Positions 1 through 7,803 of a DNA stretch of 35,659 nt are shown one piece after another; position 1 is the first letter of the stretch, and the number at the start of each line of letters is the position of its first letter. A program made the translations under genes and the position numbers. The notes beneath the pieces were generated by a model. It saw only the letters and a program-made list of their open reading frames with translations. It was not told the DNA's origin and ran no database searches. The DNA is from Prevotella corporis DSM 18810 = JCM 8529 (GTDB lineage: Bacteria; Bacteroidota; Bacteroidia; Bacteroidales; Bacteroidaceae), in the NCBI RefSeq assembly GCF_000430525.1, contig NZ_AUME01000033.1:1-35659 (forward strand), given 5' to 3'.

Positions 1-339
1 CTTTTTGAACAATATCCGGACATCCAAAAGGCATACGGACTGTGCCACTCACTGCGCATAATCTTCGCCAAGAACACCATCAAGGATGCAGCCAGGCTCT
101 CCATGGCACGGTGGTACAATAAAGTTGAAGAGGCAGACTTCCATTCATTCAATGTGATTGCTGCCACATTCTACGAGCATTATGATGAGATATTGAACTT
201 CTATAACAACAGATCTTCGAATGCCATGGCAGAATCGTTCAATGCCAAAATTAAACTTTTCCGAGCCAATCTAAGAGGAGTGGCAGACAAGAAGTTCTTT
301 TTATTCAGAATTGCAAAACTATATGCCTATCCCCATTGA
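1..339 (+). CDS. ISL3-family transposase, C-terminal fragment (5' end outside window)
   Basis: Open from the first base of the window (reading LFEQYPDIQKAYGLCHSLR) to a TGA at 337-339, 112 residues. The C-terminal signature NAMAESFNAKIK followed by FRANLRGVADKKFFLFR is the conserved end of ISL3-type DDE transposases; the Glu in AESFN is the likely third catalytic acid. An internal ATG at 103 is not the real start, because coding similarity continues upstream. The gene is cut by the window edge rather than visibly broken, so activity of the full element cannot be judged. The family call rests on motif memory. Confidence 0.75.
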   Translation, partial: LFEQYPDIQKAYGLCHSLRIIFAKNTIKDAARLSMARWYNKVEEADFHSFNVIAATFYEHYDEILNFYNNRSSNAMAESFNAKIKLFRANLRGVADKKFFLFRIAKLYAYPH

Positions 340-355
340 TTTTCTACTGAGCCGT
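1..355 (+). mobile_element. Right-hand end of an ISL3-like insertion sequence (partial)
   Basis: Holds the 3' part of a transposase gene and the non-coding end of the element. The boundary is placed at 355 because the inverted copy at the other end of the window is identical up to that base (shared end TTTCTACTGAGCCGT) and the flanks then differ completely. The element therefore ends 16 bases after the transposase stop. Over the 214 shared bases I find one difference, at base 237 (G here, T in the other copy), silent in a Ser codon. The other end of the element lies outside the window, so terminal repeats and target duplication cannot be tested. Confidence 0.75.
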
Positions 356-397
356 ACGGAGCCCCTTTGCGGCAGAACGAAAAAGCCCCGCACGGCA

Positions 398-480
398 ATA
401 GCTGACCTTTCGTCGAGTGAAAGCTCACCTATTGCTCGGTAAAACCTATGCTTTTGTCGTGTGAAAGCTCTTGTGCTGAT
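398..480. repeat. 22-bp intergenic repeat array A (3-4 degenerate units)
   Basis: Units start at 398, 420, 442 and 464, exactly 22 bases apart. Cores read ATAGCTGACCTTT, AAAGCTCACCTAT, AAACCTATGCTTT and a decayed AAAGCTCTTGTG. Between cores lie nine variable bases, usually of the form YGNNNNGTG. No open reading frame or terminator is associated. It belongs to the family also seen at 3937, 7804, 12485, 22781 and 28146. Confidence 0.8.
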
Positions 481-675
481 TTCCTGTGGATTGAGAACGA
501 CTTGCGACCGCGATCCTGTCGCAGGTTCAACCGTCGGGCGGTGCGGAGCAATGGCACGGACACCACATTGCCAGCAGCCCGAAACAACATAACGAGAGGA
601 TAACCTTCGGCTGGTCTTTTGTGTGTTCGTACACGTTGAGAATAAATATAAAAAAGTTCCTATATTATTTGGTCG

Positions 676-708
676 TAACGAAAGAATTTACTATCTTTGT
701 ATTCGTTA
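676..708 (+). promoter_or_regulatory. Promoter with inverted repeat around its -7 box
   Basis: TATCTTTG at 692-699 fits the Bacteroidetes -7 element, with a TTTGG near 668-672 as a possible -33 partner. The box sits between exact inverted arms TAACGAA (676-682) and TTCGTTA (702-708), so a dimeric DNA-binding protein could occlude it. The start of transcription would be about 704. The operator reading is an inference. Confidence 0.55.
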
Positions 709-794
709 TCCTAAAAACAATCTTTTACCTTAAATGACTAATACCGATTTGAAGATTTTACGAAGCGATCGCCTGTGAGGGCCGTCGCTTTTTT
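704..794 (+). ncRNA. Candidate small RNA or leader-peptide unit of about 90 nt
   Basis: A clear promoter (-7 box 692-699) and a clear terminator (765-794) enclose only about 60 bases of free sequence. Inside is a 14-codon ORF at 734-778 (MTNTDLKILRSDRL) whose stop codon falls in the terminator loop. It could be a small RNA, a leader peptide with attenuation of the dehydratase gene 230 bases downstream, or a microprotein gene. That dehydratase has its own promoter at 985, which argues against attenuation. Confidence 0.45.
765..794 (+). terminator. Intrinsic terminator
   Basis: Arms GCGATCGCC (765-773) and GGCCGTCGC (780-788) pair with one mismatch and one wobble around a short loop, followed by TTTTTT at 789-794. 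Confidence 0.65.
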
Positions 795-984
795 CATTTA
801 TTGTTTCGTTCCCCATTTCTCATTCTCAGCCCCCTCAAGCGAGGCCCATCGAACCCAATTCTGCCGTAAGAGCCTGTCAGGAAGCAGCCTTTCCATCTTC
901 TGATGGAGAACTTGCCGTCTGCTGACCGCTTGCGGCTGAAGTCTTTTCTGTGGGCATAGGCTTTCCCGTTACGCACTTTTTTAG

Positions 985-992
985 TATCTTTG
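985..992 (+). promoter_or_regulatory. Promoter of the MaoC-like gene
   Basis: TATCTTTG at 985-992 is a perfect -7 element; transcription would begin near 997. This rules out the TTG at 990 as a start codon and supports the ATG at 1023 with a leader of about 26 nt. Confidence 0.75.
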
Positions 993-1022
993 CCACATCA
1001 TTCAGAAAATCAAACACTAAAA

Positions 1023-1487
1023 ATGGGAAAACTTATCGTAAACAGTTACGACGAGCTGGCAGCCCGATTGGGCGAGAAGCTCGGTGAGAGCGAGTGGCTA
1101 ACCGTCAGTCAAGAACGCATCAACCAGTTTGCTGACGCCACGCTCGACCACCAATGGATTCACGTTGACACAGAACGGGCAGCCGCAGAGAGCCCCTACA
1201 AGAGTACGATAGCTCACGGATACCTCACGCTGTCGCTGCTGCCGCACATGTGGGGTGAGATAATCGAGGTGAACAACCTAAAGATGATGGTCAACTACGG
1301 CATGGACCAGATGCGTTTCGGGCGTCCTGTGCCCGCCGGTGCGCGTGTTCGGCTGGTGGCAAGTCTGGCAAGCATCGACAATCTGCGTGGTATCTGCAAG
1401 GCAGGCATCAAGTTTCAGATTGAGATTGAGGGAGAACGCAAGCCCGCCATCGAGGGTATCGCCACCTTCCTCTACTACTTTGAATAG
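1023..1487 (+). CDS. MaoC-family dehydratase (R-specific enoyl-CoA hydratase-like)
   Basis: A 154-residue single hot-dog domain protein. The family signature FADATLDHQWIHVD places the likely catalytic Asp and His at D42 and H47, the five-residue spacing of R-hydratases, and IAHGYLTLSL follows at 63-72. Such enzymes reversibly hydrate a trans-2-enoyl-CoA to the (R)-3-hydroxyacyl-CoA in the cytoplasm; the chain length used here cannot be read. It is about the normal length for the family. The gene stands alone, with its own promoter at 985 and a strong terminator at 1574-1611. The upstream in-frame TTG overlaps the promoter and was rejected as a start. Confidence 0.88.
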   Translation: MGKLIVNSYDELAARLGEKLGESEWLTVSQERINQFADATLDHQWIHVDTERAAAESPYKSTIAHGYLTLSLLPHMWGEIIEVNNLKMMVNYGMDQMRFGRPVPAGARVRLVASLASIDNLRGICKAGIKFQIEIEGERKPAIEGIATFLYYFE

Positions 1488-1573
1488 CCCGTCGGCTTTC
1501 GTCCTTGCGCCGGAGCTGGGCAATGCCATGCCGATGGCTGTCGTGCCGCCCGTCAGATGGGGCTGAAAGAGAT

Positions 1574-1611
1574 AAAAAAAGAGTGCATCTTCATCGAGAT
1601 GCACTCTTTTT
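1574..1611. terminator. Strong bidirectional intrinsic terminator
   Basis: A perfect 10-bp stem, GAGTGCATCT (1581-1590) with AGATGCACTC (1597-1606), has an A-tract on the left and a T-tract on the right. It can end both the rightward dehydratase gene and the leftward secreted-protein gene. Confidence 0.9.
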
Positions 1612-1695
1612 ATGATTCGGATTCAGTATGCTTTCGGGCAGCCTTCAGTCGGTCGCCGATGGCGAATACCAATTCCTTTGTATCTTTATTGTTGC

Positions 1696-2436
1696 TTATT
1701 TAGCAATGAACTTCTCAGCTTTCACAGAGCCGTCCTTGTATTCAATCTTCTTGATAACTACGCCCTTGGCAGCCTTTTCAATACGCTTTCCAGTGAGGTC
1801 GAAGTACTGAACGTTTGAAACCTCGCCCTCGTTGCCCTCGGTAGCCACAGTCTCGATGCCGGCAGCAGTTGCTTCAGGGTCTAATGTGTACATTGAGGAT
1901 ATGTCCATGCGACCGCTCCAAGCCTTGCTGTCAGAGTAGTAAGCACACAAACCGATGATTTTCGGATCGGTAGCCGTGTTCTCCAACTTGATGTTGTCTC
2001 CATCGACGGTGTAGATAATGTTAGGGAGCGACTCGTCAATCTTAATACCTTTGTCTGTTTGCTTCATCATTGCTACCATTACACCCCATGTTCCCTTCTT
2101 GCTGACACCGATACACTGACCGCCTGGTATGGTGATTGTGTTGCCAGAGATGGTTCCTTTTACCCAAGAACCAATCGGCCATGTTGATACTGGGTTCTGA
2201 ATATAGACCTGATTGTCAGCAGTGAACACGACTTTCATCTCCGGCAAGGTGTCTTGGCTGGCGATAGTCGTTTCATACTTTCCCGTTTCCGGGTTCTTCT
2301 TTGGGTATGTTGCAACACCAGAACGTTTGTAAACCTTGATCGTTCCTGCTGGAGCGTCCTTGATTGTAACGAGTTCCTGAGCAGATGCTCCAAGGCTGAA
2401 GATAGCTACGATGGCTAAGAGTAAAAGTTTTTTCAT
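1696..2436 (-). CDS. Small secreted protein of unknown function
   Basis: The 246-residue product starts with a classical signal peptide (MKKLLLLAIVAIFSLGASAQ), so it is exported to the periplasm or beyond. The body is rich in beta-forming stretches (VVFTADNQVYI, GTISGNTITIPGGQCIGV) and suggests a beta-sandwich or lipocalin-like fold. The end reads VQYFDLTGKRIEKAAKGVVI, resembling the short C-terminal element common in secreted Prevotella proteins and loosely like a type IX sorting tail, though too divergent to call. I do not recognise a named family. It is transcribed alone from a promoter at 2498-2505 and shares the terminator at 1574-1611. Confidence 0.8.
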   Translation of the reverse strand: MKKLLLLAIVAIFSLGASAQELVTIKDAPAGTIKVYKRSGVATYPKKNPETGKYETTIASQDTLPEMKVVFTADNQVYIQNPVSTWPIGSWVKGTISGNTITIPGGQCIGVSKKGTWGVMVAMMKQTDKGIKIDESLPNIIYTVDGDNIKLENTATDPKIIGLCAYYSDSKAWSGRMDISSMYTLDPEATAAGIETVATEGNEGEVSNVQYFDLTGKRIEKAAKGVVIKKIEYKDGSVKAEKFIAK

Positions 2437-2497
2437 AAATCAAATATGGTTTAAATGTTAATAATAAATTATTATAAGGTTATTTCTTTAATGATTG

Positions 2498-2505
2498 CAA
2501 AGATA
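2498..2505 (-). promoter_or_regulatory. Promoter of the small secreted protein gene
   Basis: The minus-strand reading is TATCTTTG, with TTG at 2527-2525 about 19 bases upstream as the -33 element. The leader would be about 57 nt. Confidence 0.75.
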
Positions 2506-2667
2506 TAAAATAATTATTGATTGGCAAGTATTCTTCGAAAAAAGTTTGATTTTTTTATCCGATATGATATTTTTCCCGACAAAATGGCAGGAATGGCACA
2601 CCAATGGCTGACGGGAGATGGTGAAGTTAATAAGTTTCAAATGGGTGATGGTTCGGAGAATATTTCG

Positions 2668-2675
2668 TAATTTTG
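2668..2675 (+). promoter_or_regulatory. Promoter of the penicillin-binding protein gene
   Basis: TAATTTTG fits TAnnTTTG, about 20-25 bases upstream of the ATG at 2701. No good -33 box is seen. Confidence 0.6.
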
Positions 2676-2700
2676 CCGTTCAAATCAAACGACTGACCTG

Positions 2701-3852
2701 ATGAGAAAAACTATTTTGTGGCTGGTGACGGCACTGCTGGCCATCGTCACGACCGCCAATGCACAGGAATATCACGGCGAGATGGAACGCATCTATCCCG
2801 AACAGCAGACACTTGCGAGGAAGGAAACTAAGAAAACGACCGCCACAAGGCAAGATACGGCGGAGCCGCAGCAGACACTTGTTCCTTATCTACAGCAGCT
2901 CGGACAGGAGCTTCTCAAAGGAAAGACGGGGAGTATTGTGGCAGAAGACCCTGCGACGGGTGAGCTTCTCTGTCTGGTAACCAACTCTCCGAACGGTCCT
3001 GACATCAACTTGGCCATCGCAACGGCCTACGCTCCCGGCTCGACTTTTAAGGTAGCGCAGGCGTTGGCACTGCTCTCGGAAGGCATCGTTGGCCCAAAGA
3101 CCTCCGTTGGCTGCCGTGGCGTATTGCACGAGGGCAGCCTCAAGGTTGGCTGTCACAAGCATCCGTCGCCGCTCATGTTGCCGAATGCGTTGGCACACTC
3201 CTGCAACACGTGGTTTCTGAAGGCCTTCCGCTCACTGTTGTTGAGCAAGAAATACCTGAACAAGGACCAAGCCATCGACCGTTGGCGCGACTACATGACC
3301 AGTATGGGACTGGGGGGACCGACAGGGGTCGATATTCCCGGTGAGAAAGGTGGCCTCGTGGCCAACTCTCGGTATCTTTACAGGCGCTACAGTAAAGGTT
3401 GGACACCGCAAACCGTCATCTGGGTGGGAATGGGGCAGGGCGACATCACCGCCACTCCGCTGCAGCTTTGCAACATGGTGGCTTCGGTAGCCAACCGCGG
3501 TTACTTCTTTAGGCCGCATGTTCACCGTGGAACGGCAGCCCGACCGCTTGCCCAGCGCTACCTGATACGACGTGAGACGATGGTGGCGAAGTGGGCCTAC
3601 AAACCCGTCATTTCAGGCATGCGGGGTGCTGTCGTGCGTGGTACGGCTGCGGCAATCAACACCCCCGCCTATGCCATTTGTGGCAAGACGGGCACGGTGG
3701 AGAACGAAGGGAAAGACCATTCGGCATTCATCGGCTTCGCGCCGATGAACAATCCGCGAATCGCCATTGCCGTTTTCGTGGAGAACGGTGGTTTTGGGGC
3801 TGACGTTGCGGCACCCATTGCGGCGAAAATCATCAAGGCTTACCTAAAATAA
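2701..3852 (+). CDS. Stand-alone class B penicillin-binding protein (transpeptidase domain)
   Basis: Peptidoglycan D,D-transpeptidase of 383 residues. All three active-site motifs are present: STFK at 114-117 (APGSTFK), SCN at 167-169, and KTGT at 329-332. Residues 1-22 form a signal peptide that appears cleavable (ending TTANAQ), so the mature enzyme may be free in the periplasm rather than membrane-anchored. After a low-complexity linker of about 40 residues the catalytic domain begins at once; the N-terminal dimerisation domain of cell-elongation (MrdA) or division (FtsI) enzymes is missing, and those are usually 550-700 residues. It is therefore probably an accessory transpeptidase, not the essential paralogue. 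Monocistronic, with no mre/rod genes nearby. Confidence 0.88.
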   Translation: MRKTILWLVTALLAIVTTANAQEYHGEMERIYPEQQTLARKETKKTTATRQDTAEPQQTLVPYLQQLGQELLKGKTGSIVAEDPATGELLCLVTNSPNGPDINLAIATAYAPGSTFKVAQALALLSEGIVGPKTSVGCRGVLHEGSLKVGCHKHPSPLMLPNALAHSCNTWFLKAFRSLLLSKKYLNKDQAIDRWRDYMTSMGLGGPTGVDIPGEKGGLVANSRYLYRRYSKGWTPQTVIWVGMGQGDITATPLQLCNMVASVANRGYFFRPHVHRGTAARPLAQRYLIRRETMVAKWAYKPVISGMRGAVVRGTAAAINTPAYAICGKTGTVENEGKDHSAFIGFAPMNNPRIAIAVFVENGGFGADVAAPIAAKIIKAYLK

Positions 3853-3936
3853 GGTGCTGACAATCGCCGACACATGCGTGCGGTCGAAGGACAGATACGA
3901 AGCTGCTGATTCGTGGCGAACGGCATCGGCGAGTGA

Positions 3937-4046
3937 AACATAGAGCAATGAGCAACTGAAAGCTCACCTTTCGGAACGTCATAGCTCACCTATTGGGCGG
4001 CAAAAGCTCACCTTTTATTTATTGGAAGCTATTGTGTTGATTGTCA
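3937..4046. repeat. 22-bp intergenic repeat array B (3 clear, 2 decayed units)
   Basis: Clear units start at 3959, 3981 and 4003 with cores AAAGCTCACCTTT, ATAGCTCACCTAT and AAAGCTCACCTTT; decayed units flank them at 3937 and 4025. It fills the convergent gap between the penicillin-binding protein and the cation-efflux gene, where no other terminator hairpin is evident. Confidence 0.85.
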
Positions 4047-4062
4047 GTGGTTTGCAAAAATG

Positions 4063-4695
4063 CTATTTTCGTGTGAGAATCCGCCCTGTGTCCCATAACA
4101 GTTTCTGTGCCCATCGGCCCATGACCACGGCCGAAACGATGGCCACGGCAGCGTCAATCCAAGTGATGTTCCAGATCATGGCACAGGCGATGCCCGCAAT
4201 GGCGCCAAACTTGGTCAGCACGTCGGCCAGCAAATGGAGGTAGGCGGCATGACTGTTGTTGTCGCCCTCGCCCTTCTTGTCGTGCAGAATCATGGCACAG
4301 GCGCCGTTGGCCACCAGTCCTATGGCGGCGATGGTGAGCGCAAACTCATAGTTGGTTATCTGGGCATCTCCCTGTTGCATCCGTTCGGCGGTTTCCACGA
4401 TGATGAACACGACCACCATGAGCAGCAGAATGCCACTCGTGAATGCCGACAGGTTCAGTATTTTGTCAGGGTCGTAGTGCTCGTTTCCCCGTTTCCTGAG
4501 TCGCCTCACTACGATGTAAGCCAGCCAGTTCAGACCTATTATCAGCACGTGGGCACCCATGTGGATGCCGTTGGCCAGTAATGCCATCGATTTCGACAGC
4601 AACCCAGTACCCACTTCGGCCAGCATGATGACGAATGAGAGCACCACCACCAGCCGAATGCGCTTTTCTTGTTTTGTCTTTGCTATGTCGTTCAT
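4063..4695 (-). CDS. Cation diffusion facilitator (CDF) family metal efflux protein
   Basis: A 210-residue membrane protein with about six transmembrane segments that would export divalent metal (zinc, cobalt or similar) from the cytoplasm by proton exchange. The transport-site residues are visible: H45 and H49 in HMGAH of the second segment, and H144 and D148 in HLLAD of the fifth, with a His/Asp-containing loop between (DKKGEGDNNSHAAY). It lacks the cytoplasmic C-terminal domain of longer CDF proteins such as YiiP, as in DmeF-like forms. The start at 4695 (MNDIAKTK) is preferred over an upstream one at 4737 that would run into the spacer. It follows the HAD phosphatase gene by 51 bases and is probably co-transcribed. 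Confidence 0.85.
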   Translation of the reverse strand: MNDIAKTKQEKRIRLVVVLSFVIMLAEVGTGLLSKSMALLANGIHMGAHVLIIGLNWLAYIVVRRLRKRGNEHYDPDKILNLSAFTSGILLLMVVVFIIVETAERMQQGDAQITNYEFALTIAAIGLVANGACAMILHDKKGEGDNNSHAAYLHLLADVLTKFGAIAGIACAMIWNITWIDAAVAIVSAVVMGRWAQKLLWDTGRILTRK

Positions 4696-4746
4696 TATTG
4701 ATTGATTTTCCGTTGTTGGGCCAGCGCTTGTCGCCAACCGCCCCGT

Positions 4747-5535
4747 TTATCCGATGAGCCCGAATTTCCGCATGGCGTTGGCGATGCCGTCGTCGTCAAC
4801 TGACGTCGTCACATGGTCGGCCACGGCCTTCACTTCCTCAACGGCGTTGCCCATTGCCACACCTATGCCTGCGGCTTTCAGTATCGATTTGTCGTTGCCC
4901 CCGTCGCCGAAGGCAATGCATTCCTCCGTTTTGATTCCGAGATGTCGGGCCACTTGCGCCAGAGCGCTGCCCTTGTCGGCCGCCCTCACGGTGATGTCGG
5001 TGAACGCCGGGTGCCATCTGGCCGATATACTCTCCGTCATCTCAGGCAGAATCAGCCGTTCGTCGTCTTCGGTGATGAACGGTGTCAGTTGCAATACGGG
5101 CTGTTCGAGCAGCGGTCCTACCGGTTTGTCCATGTCGATGTTCGTCACGCCGAGCCCTTCGACGAATATTTCGTTGAAGATAGGTTTGTAGTTGTGTATC
5201 GCCACCTGGTTTTTCCCACAGACAATCACGCAGTAGTCGCGCCTCGTGGCATCGTCCACCATCCTCATAACGTCAGCTGCGGGCAGTGGGGTGGTGGCGA
5301 TTTCGTCGTTTCCGATGAAGCAATACGCACCGTTGAACGCTATGTAGCCTTCCACAAGCTGCTCCACTTCCTTGATGTTGTTGATGAGAGCGACCGGCCT
5401 GCCTGTCGAAATGAAAATCTTCACTCCGCGTTGCTTTGCCTCCGCTATGGCATGGATGGTTGATTGGGGGATTCGGTGGGTTCGGAACGAAACCAACGTG
5501 CCGTCGATATCAAAAAAAGCTGCTTTGATTGTCAT
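4747..5535 (-). CDS. HAD-superfamily Cof-type phosphatase
   Basis: A 262-residue cytoplasmic phosphatase of the Cof/YbiV group, which typically acts on sugar phosphates or other small phosphorylated metabolites. Motif I is FDIDGT with nucleophile D9 and acid D11, motif II is STGRP, motif III lysine lies in ADKGSAL, and motif IV is FGDGGND with D211 and D215. The type C2 cap fills the middle of the protein. The exact substrate cannot be inferred. It is first in a two-gene unit with the metal efflux gene and has its own promoter at 5556-5563. Confidence 0.88.
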   Translation of the reverse strand: MTIKAAFFDIDGTLVSFRTHRIPQSTIHAIAEAKQRGVKIFISTGRPVALINNIKEVEQLVEGYIAFNGAYCFIGNDEIATTPLPAADVMRMVDDATRRDYCVIVCGKNQVAIHNYKPIFNEIFVEGLGVTNIDMDKPVGPLLEQPVLQLTPFITEDDERLILPEMTESISARWHPAFTDITVRAADKGSALAQVARHLGIKTEECIAFGDGGNDKSILKAAGIGVAMGNAVEEVKAVADHVTTSVDDDGIANAMRKFGLIG

Positions 5536-5555
5536 ATTCTCCTGAAATTTGTGTG

Positions 5556-5563
5556 CAAAGATA
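5556..5563 (-). promoter_or_regulatory. Promoter of the HAD phosphatase gene
   Basis: The minus-strand reading is TATCTTTG, giving a leader of about 16 nt before the ATG at 5535. Confidence 0.75.
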
Positions 5564-5632
5564 CGAAAAAAAAATCGTTAACTTGGCACAATGAACCGAC
5601 AATCCTTTGCCTCCCGACAGCATTACAAACAT

Positions 5633-5704
5633 AAAAAAAGCCTTGACTGATATCGCATCAACCAAGGTTCCAATACTAAAACTAAATTAACCACTAAAAA
5701 AACT
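5633..5704 (-). ncRNA. Candidate small RNA of about 70 nt
   Basis: On the minus strand a full promoter (TACCTTTG at 5716-5709, TTTG at 5740-5737, 20 bases apart) is followed by an A/T-rich stretch with no ORF and then a terminator. That hairpin spans 5641-5667 (outer stem CCTTG/CAAGG, inner TGAT/ATCA) and ends in seven Ts. The unit is complete and separate from the HAD gene, which has its own promoter 70 bases further on. Target and role are unknown. Confidence 0.6.
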
Positions 5705-5708
5705 AATG

Positions 5709-5740
5709 CAAAGGTAATAAGTTTTTGTAATAGGTGCAAA
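5709..5740 (-). promoter_or_regulatory. Promoter of the candidate small RNA
   Basis: -7 box TACCTTTG (5716-5709) and -33 box TTTG (5740-5737) have near-ideal spacing, the best-spaced pair in this half of the window. Confidence 0.65.
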
Positions 5741-6162
5741 TAATGGGGAAAGTTTTTCCTTTATTTTATCTTTATTTAATTTTTTCTCGTTTATTCTTAA
5801 AATATATTTATTGTTTTTTCGGCTTATTTTATACCTTTTGCTTTTTGTTCGTACATCATTTATATCATGAAGGCAGCTTGTTCAATCGCCTGAAATCCCG
5901 TGTTTACCGAGGTTCTGTGGGCCGTTGCCCGATGGGTGGGGAAGGCTTCTGTGCTTTTTGCGCCACAAACCAGTCTGCCACGGCGATGCGGTTGCCGTCT
6001 GGCGGAAGGCTCGATGATGCCCTTCTGCATTTCCGACCTTCATCTCCCAGTTTTCGTTTCCCGTGCTCCCGATGGGCGACGAAACAGAGAAAAATGTTCC
6101 GTCCGATAGTCATAACCTATAAAAGAATGACGGGCAATGATGCGGAATTGAAGATTTTTTTG
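5741..6162. other. Gene-free stretch of about 420 bases
   Basis: The first 120 bases are very A/T-rich and the rest is ordinary. An ORF is open on the plus strand from 5734 into the next gene, but its translation has no protein-like character before the signal peptide at 6235. No repeat, hairpin or RNA gene was recognised. Confidence 0.5.
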
Positions 6163-6170
6163 TACGTTTG
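6163..6170 (+). promoter_or_regulatory. Probable promoter of the MORN-repeat protein gene
   Basis: TACGTTTG fits TAnnTTTG and lies inside the apparent upstream extension of the ORF, supporting the start at 6235 with a leader of about 60 nt. No convincing -33 box is seen. Confidence 0.5.
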
Positions 6171-6234
6171 CAGTTGTAAAGCCCCAACTCCCGACAGTTA
6201 TAGTTCAGTCGTGGGTTACAAAAGCGACAATCAG

Positions 6235-7773
6235 ATGAGACGTTTACAGACTATTATCCTACTCCTCGCGCTGCCATTGATGGTCGTGGCCCAGCGACCG
6301 GCCAGTCATCGCATCCCCAAAGATGCCATCTTCTACAACAGTAAGTGGCAAGGCGTCAGCCAAGCCGGTCAAGCGGCCTACTATCGGCTGCTGGCTGTTG
6401 ATGACAGAGGTCAGAAAATGTTTTACGATTACTACATCACTGGCCAGCTGCGCGCCGAGAAACACTACGTTAGCATCAACCGGAAGGACGACCGTCGCAC
6501 GGTGCTCACGGGAGTGGCGCGCACCTTCCACCGGTCGGGACGTGTGGAGTCGATCATGCGTTATAAGGGTGGGAAGGCCCATGGGCGAGCCGTCTCGTTC
6601 TATCCCAGTGGCATGGTGGGCATGAAGCTCAACTACAACAACGGATTGCTCAACGGAACCACCTACACCTACAACGAATCGGGGAAACTTGAATACACCA
6701 CCGTCTGGCGTAACGGCTCAAAGGTGAGCGAACAGCGAGGAGGCCACGACAAATACATCAGCCAACAGACACACACCGACAGCTTCTGCGAAGAGTATCG
6801 GAAGGACGAGCCCCTCATCATGGCGCAGGCACAGGCCGTTGCGTCGGGAATGGACCAGCAAAAGCCCGTCGCCTGGTCAGGGGAGCGTGAGCTGCCGTCG
6901 CACAAAACCATTGCCGACGTTGCGCGGAGCGAGACCCCCGTGGCTGACAACGGCAATGTTTCGCCGAGTGGATTTGAACGGGAGAAGACCGAGTCGGAAA
7001 GACTTGCCGAGACCGTTCGCTATCCAGAGCCAGGGATTGCTGAGCCGTCGGCACACGAAACGCCAGCGACGGTTCCGCCAGTTGCAGACATCCAGTCGAA
7101 ACCAACCACCAAAAAAGGAGCAAGGGCCCAGCTGAAGCGGGGAAAAGTCACCGATGCTGCCGCTGTCGGCGCCGCCACCGCCGCCCGTATCGCCACCACC
7201 CAAGTGCCGAAACCTGTACGACAAGAAGCCGAAAAGCCAGCCGAGCCATCACATCCAGCCATCCCCCGTGCCAAGGGAGAGTTCTCCTTTGCCGCCCTTT
7301 ACCAGCTTTTGGCAGGCGGAGAGAACCGCACCAACGAACTGACCTTCTTCGATTCGTTGGCCGCCAGTCACGGTCTCACACTGTCGCAGACCATCAAGGG
7401 CCACGGGGCGCAGAAGGAACTCGCCTACAATCATAACATGTACTACGACGATGAGTCGGGAAAGGACATCGTTTCGGGCGAGAACCCACGTCAGATGGGA
7501 TTCTTCGGCGTCGGCATGGGTAACCGTTTCACCATCCAGCGCATCAATCTCTATACGAGTTCGGCCGACGAAATGACGCATTTGGCAGAGGATGCACTGG
7601 CGCAAGGGTTCACGGTGCTGGGCGGAGGAGACTTCCGTGACATGGACGGCAACTTCGTTTTGCAGCATCCCGCTCACAACAAGGCAGGCGATCCCTATGC
7701 CGTCATCGTCATCTTCACCCACGTCGATGGCGCGTATGCAGGGCTTTACCACGTGCAGTTGGAAGCAAAATAA
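6235..7773 (+). CDS. Secreted MORN-repeat (YwqK-like) protein with Pro/Ala/Lys-rich linker
   Basis: 512 residues from a start chosen for its signal peptide (MRRLQTIILLLALPLMVVAQ). About residues 60-165 carry MORN_2-type repeats, with YYITGQLRAEKHY, FHRSGRVESIMRYKGGKAHG, FYPSGMVGMKLNYNNGLLNG and YNESGKLEYTTVW in succession. A low-complexity linker rich in Pro, Ala, Glu and Lys covers roughly 190-345. A distinct C-terminal domain follows, starting near GEFSFAALYQLLAG and ending YAGLYHVQLEAK, that I cannot assign. MORN_2 proteins are often called YwqK-type antitoxins, but no toxin partner is adjacent and the export signal makes that role unlikely. A cell-envelope role is more plausible. Confidence 0.78.
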   Translation: MRRLQTIILLLALPLMVVAQRPASHRIPKDAIFYNSKWQGVSQAGQAAYYRLLAVDDRGQKMFYDYYITGQLRAEKHYVSINRKDDRRTVLTGVARTFHRSGRVESIMRYKGGKAHGRAVSFYPSGMVGMKLNYNNGLLNGTTYTYNESGKLEYTTVWRNGSKVSEQRGGHDKYISQQTHTDSFCEEYRKDEPLIMAQAQAVASGMDQQKPVAWSGERELPSHKTIADVARSETPVADNGNVSPSGFEREKTESERLAETVRYPEPGIAEPSAHETPATVPPVADIQSKPTTKKGARAQLKRGKVTDAAAVGAATAARIATTQVPKPVRQEAEKPAEPSHPAIPRAKGEFSFAALYQLLAGGENRTNELTFFDSLAASHGLTLSQTIKGHGAQKELAYNHNMYYDDESGKDIVSGENPRQMGFFGVGMGNRFTIQRINLYTSSADEMTHLAEDALAQGFTVLGGGDFRDMDGNFVLQHPAHNKAGDPYAVIVIFTHVDGAYAGLYHVQLEAK

Positions 7774-7803
7774 CCCCGTCTTCAAGCACCGTCAAAACAA
7801 TAG

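Noticed and set aside
794..976. A 60-codon minus-strand ORF
   Set aside because: Arg-rich and low in protein character, with no promoter, overlapping a terminator region.
5734..6234. N-terminal extension of the MORN-repeat protein
   Set aside because: Its translation is A/T-driven hydrophobic sequence then random-looking residues; a signal peptide and a promoter box point to the start at 6235.
6235..7773. MORN-repeat protein as an antitoxin
   Set aside because: It has an export signal and no neighbouring toxin-like gene.
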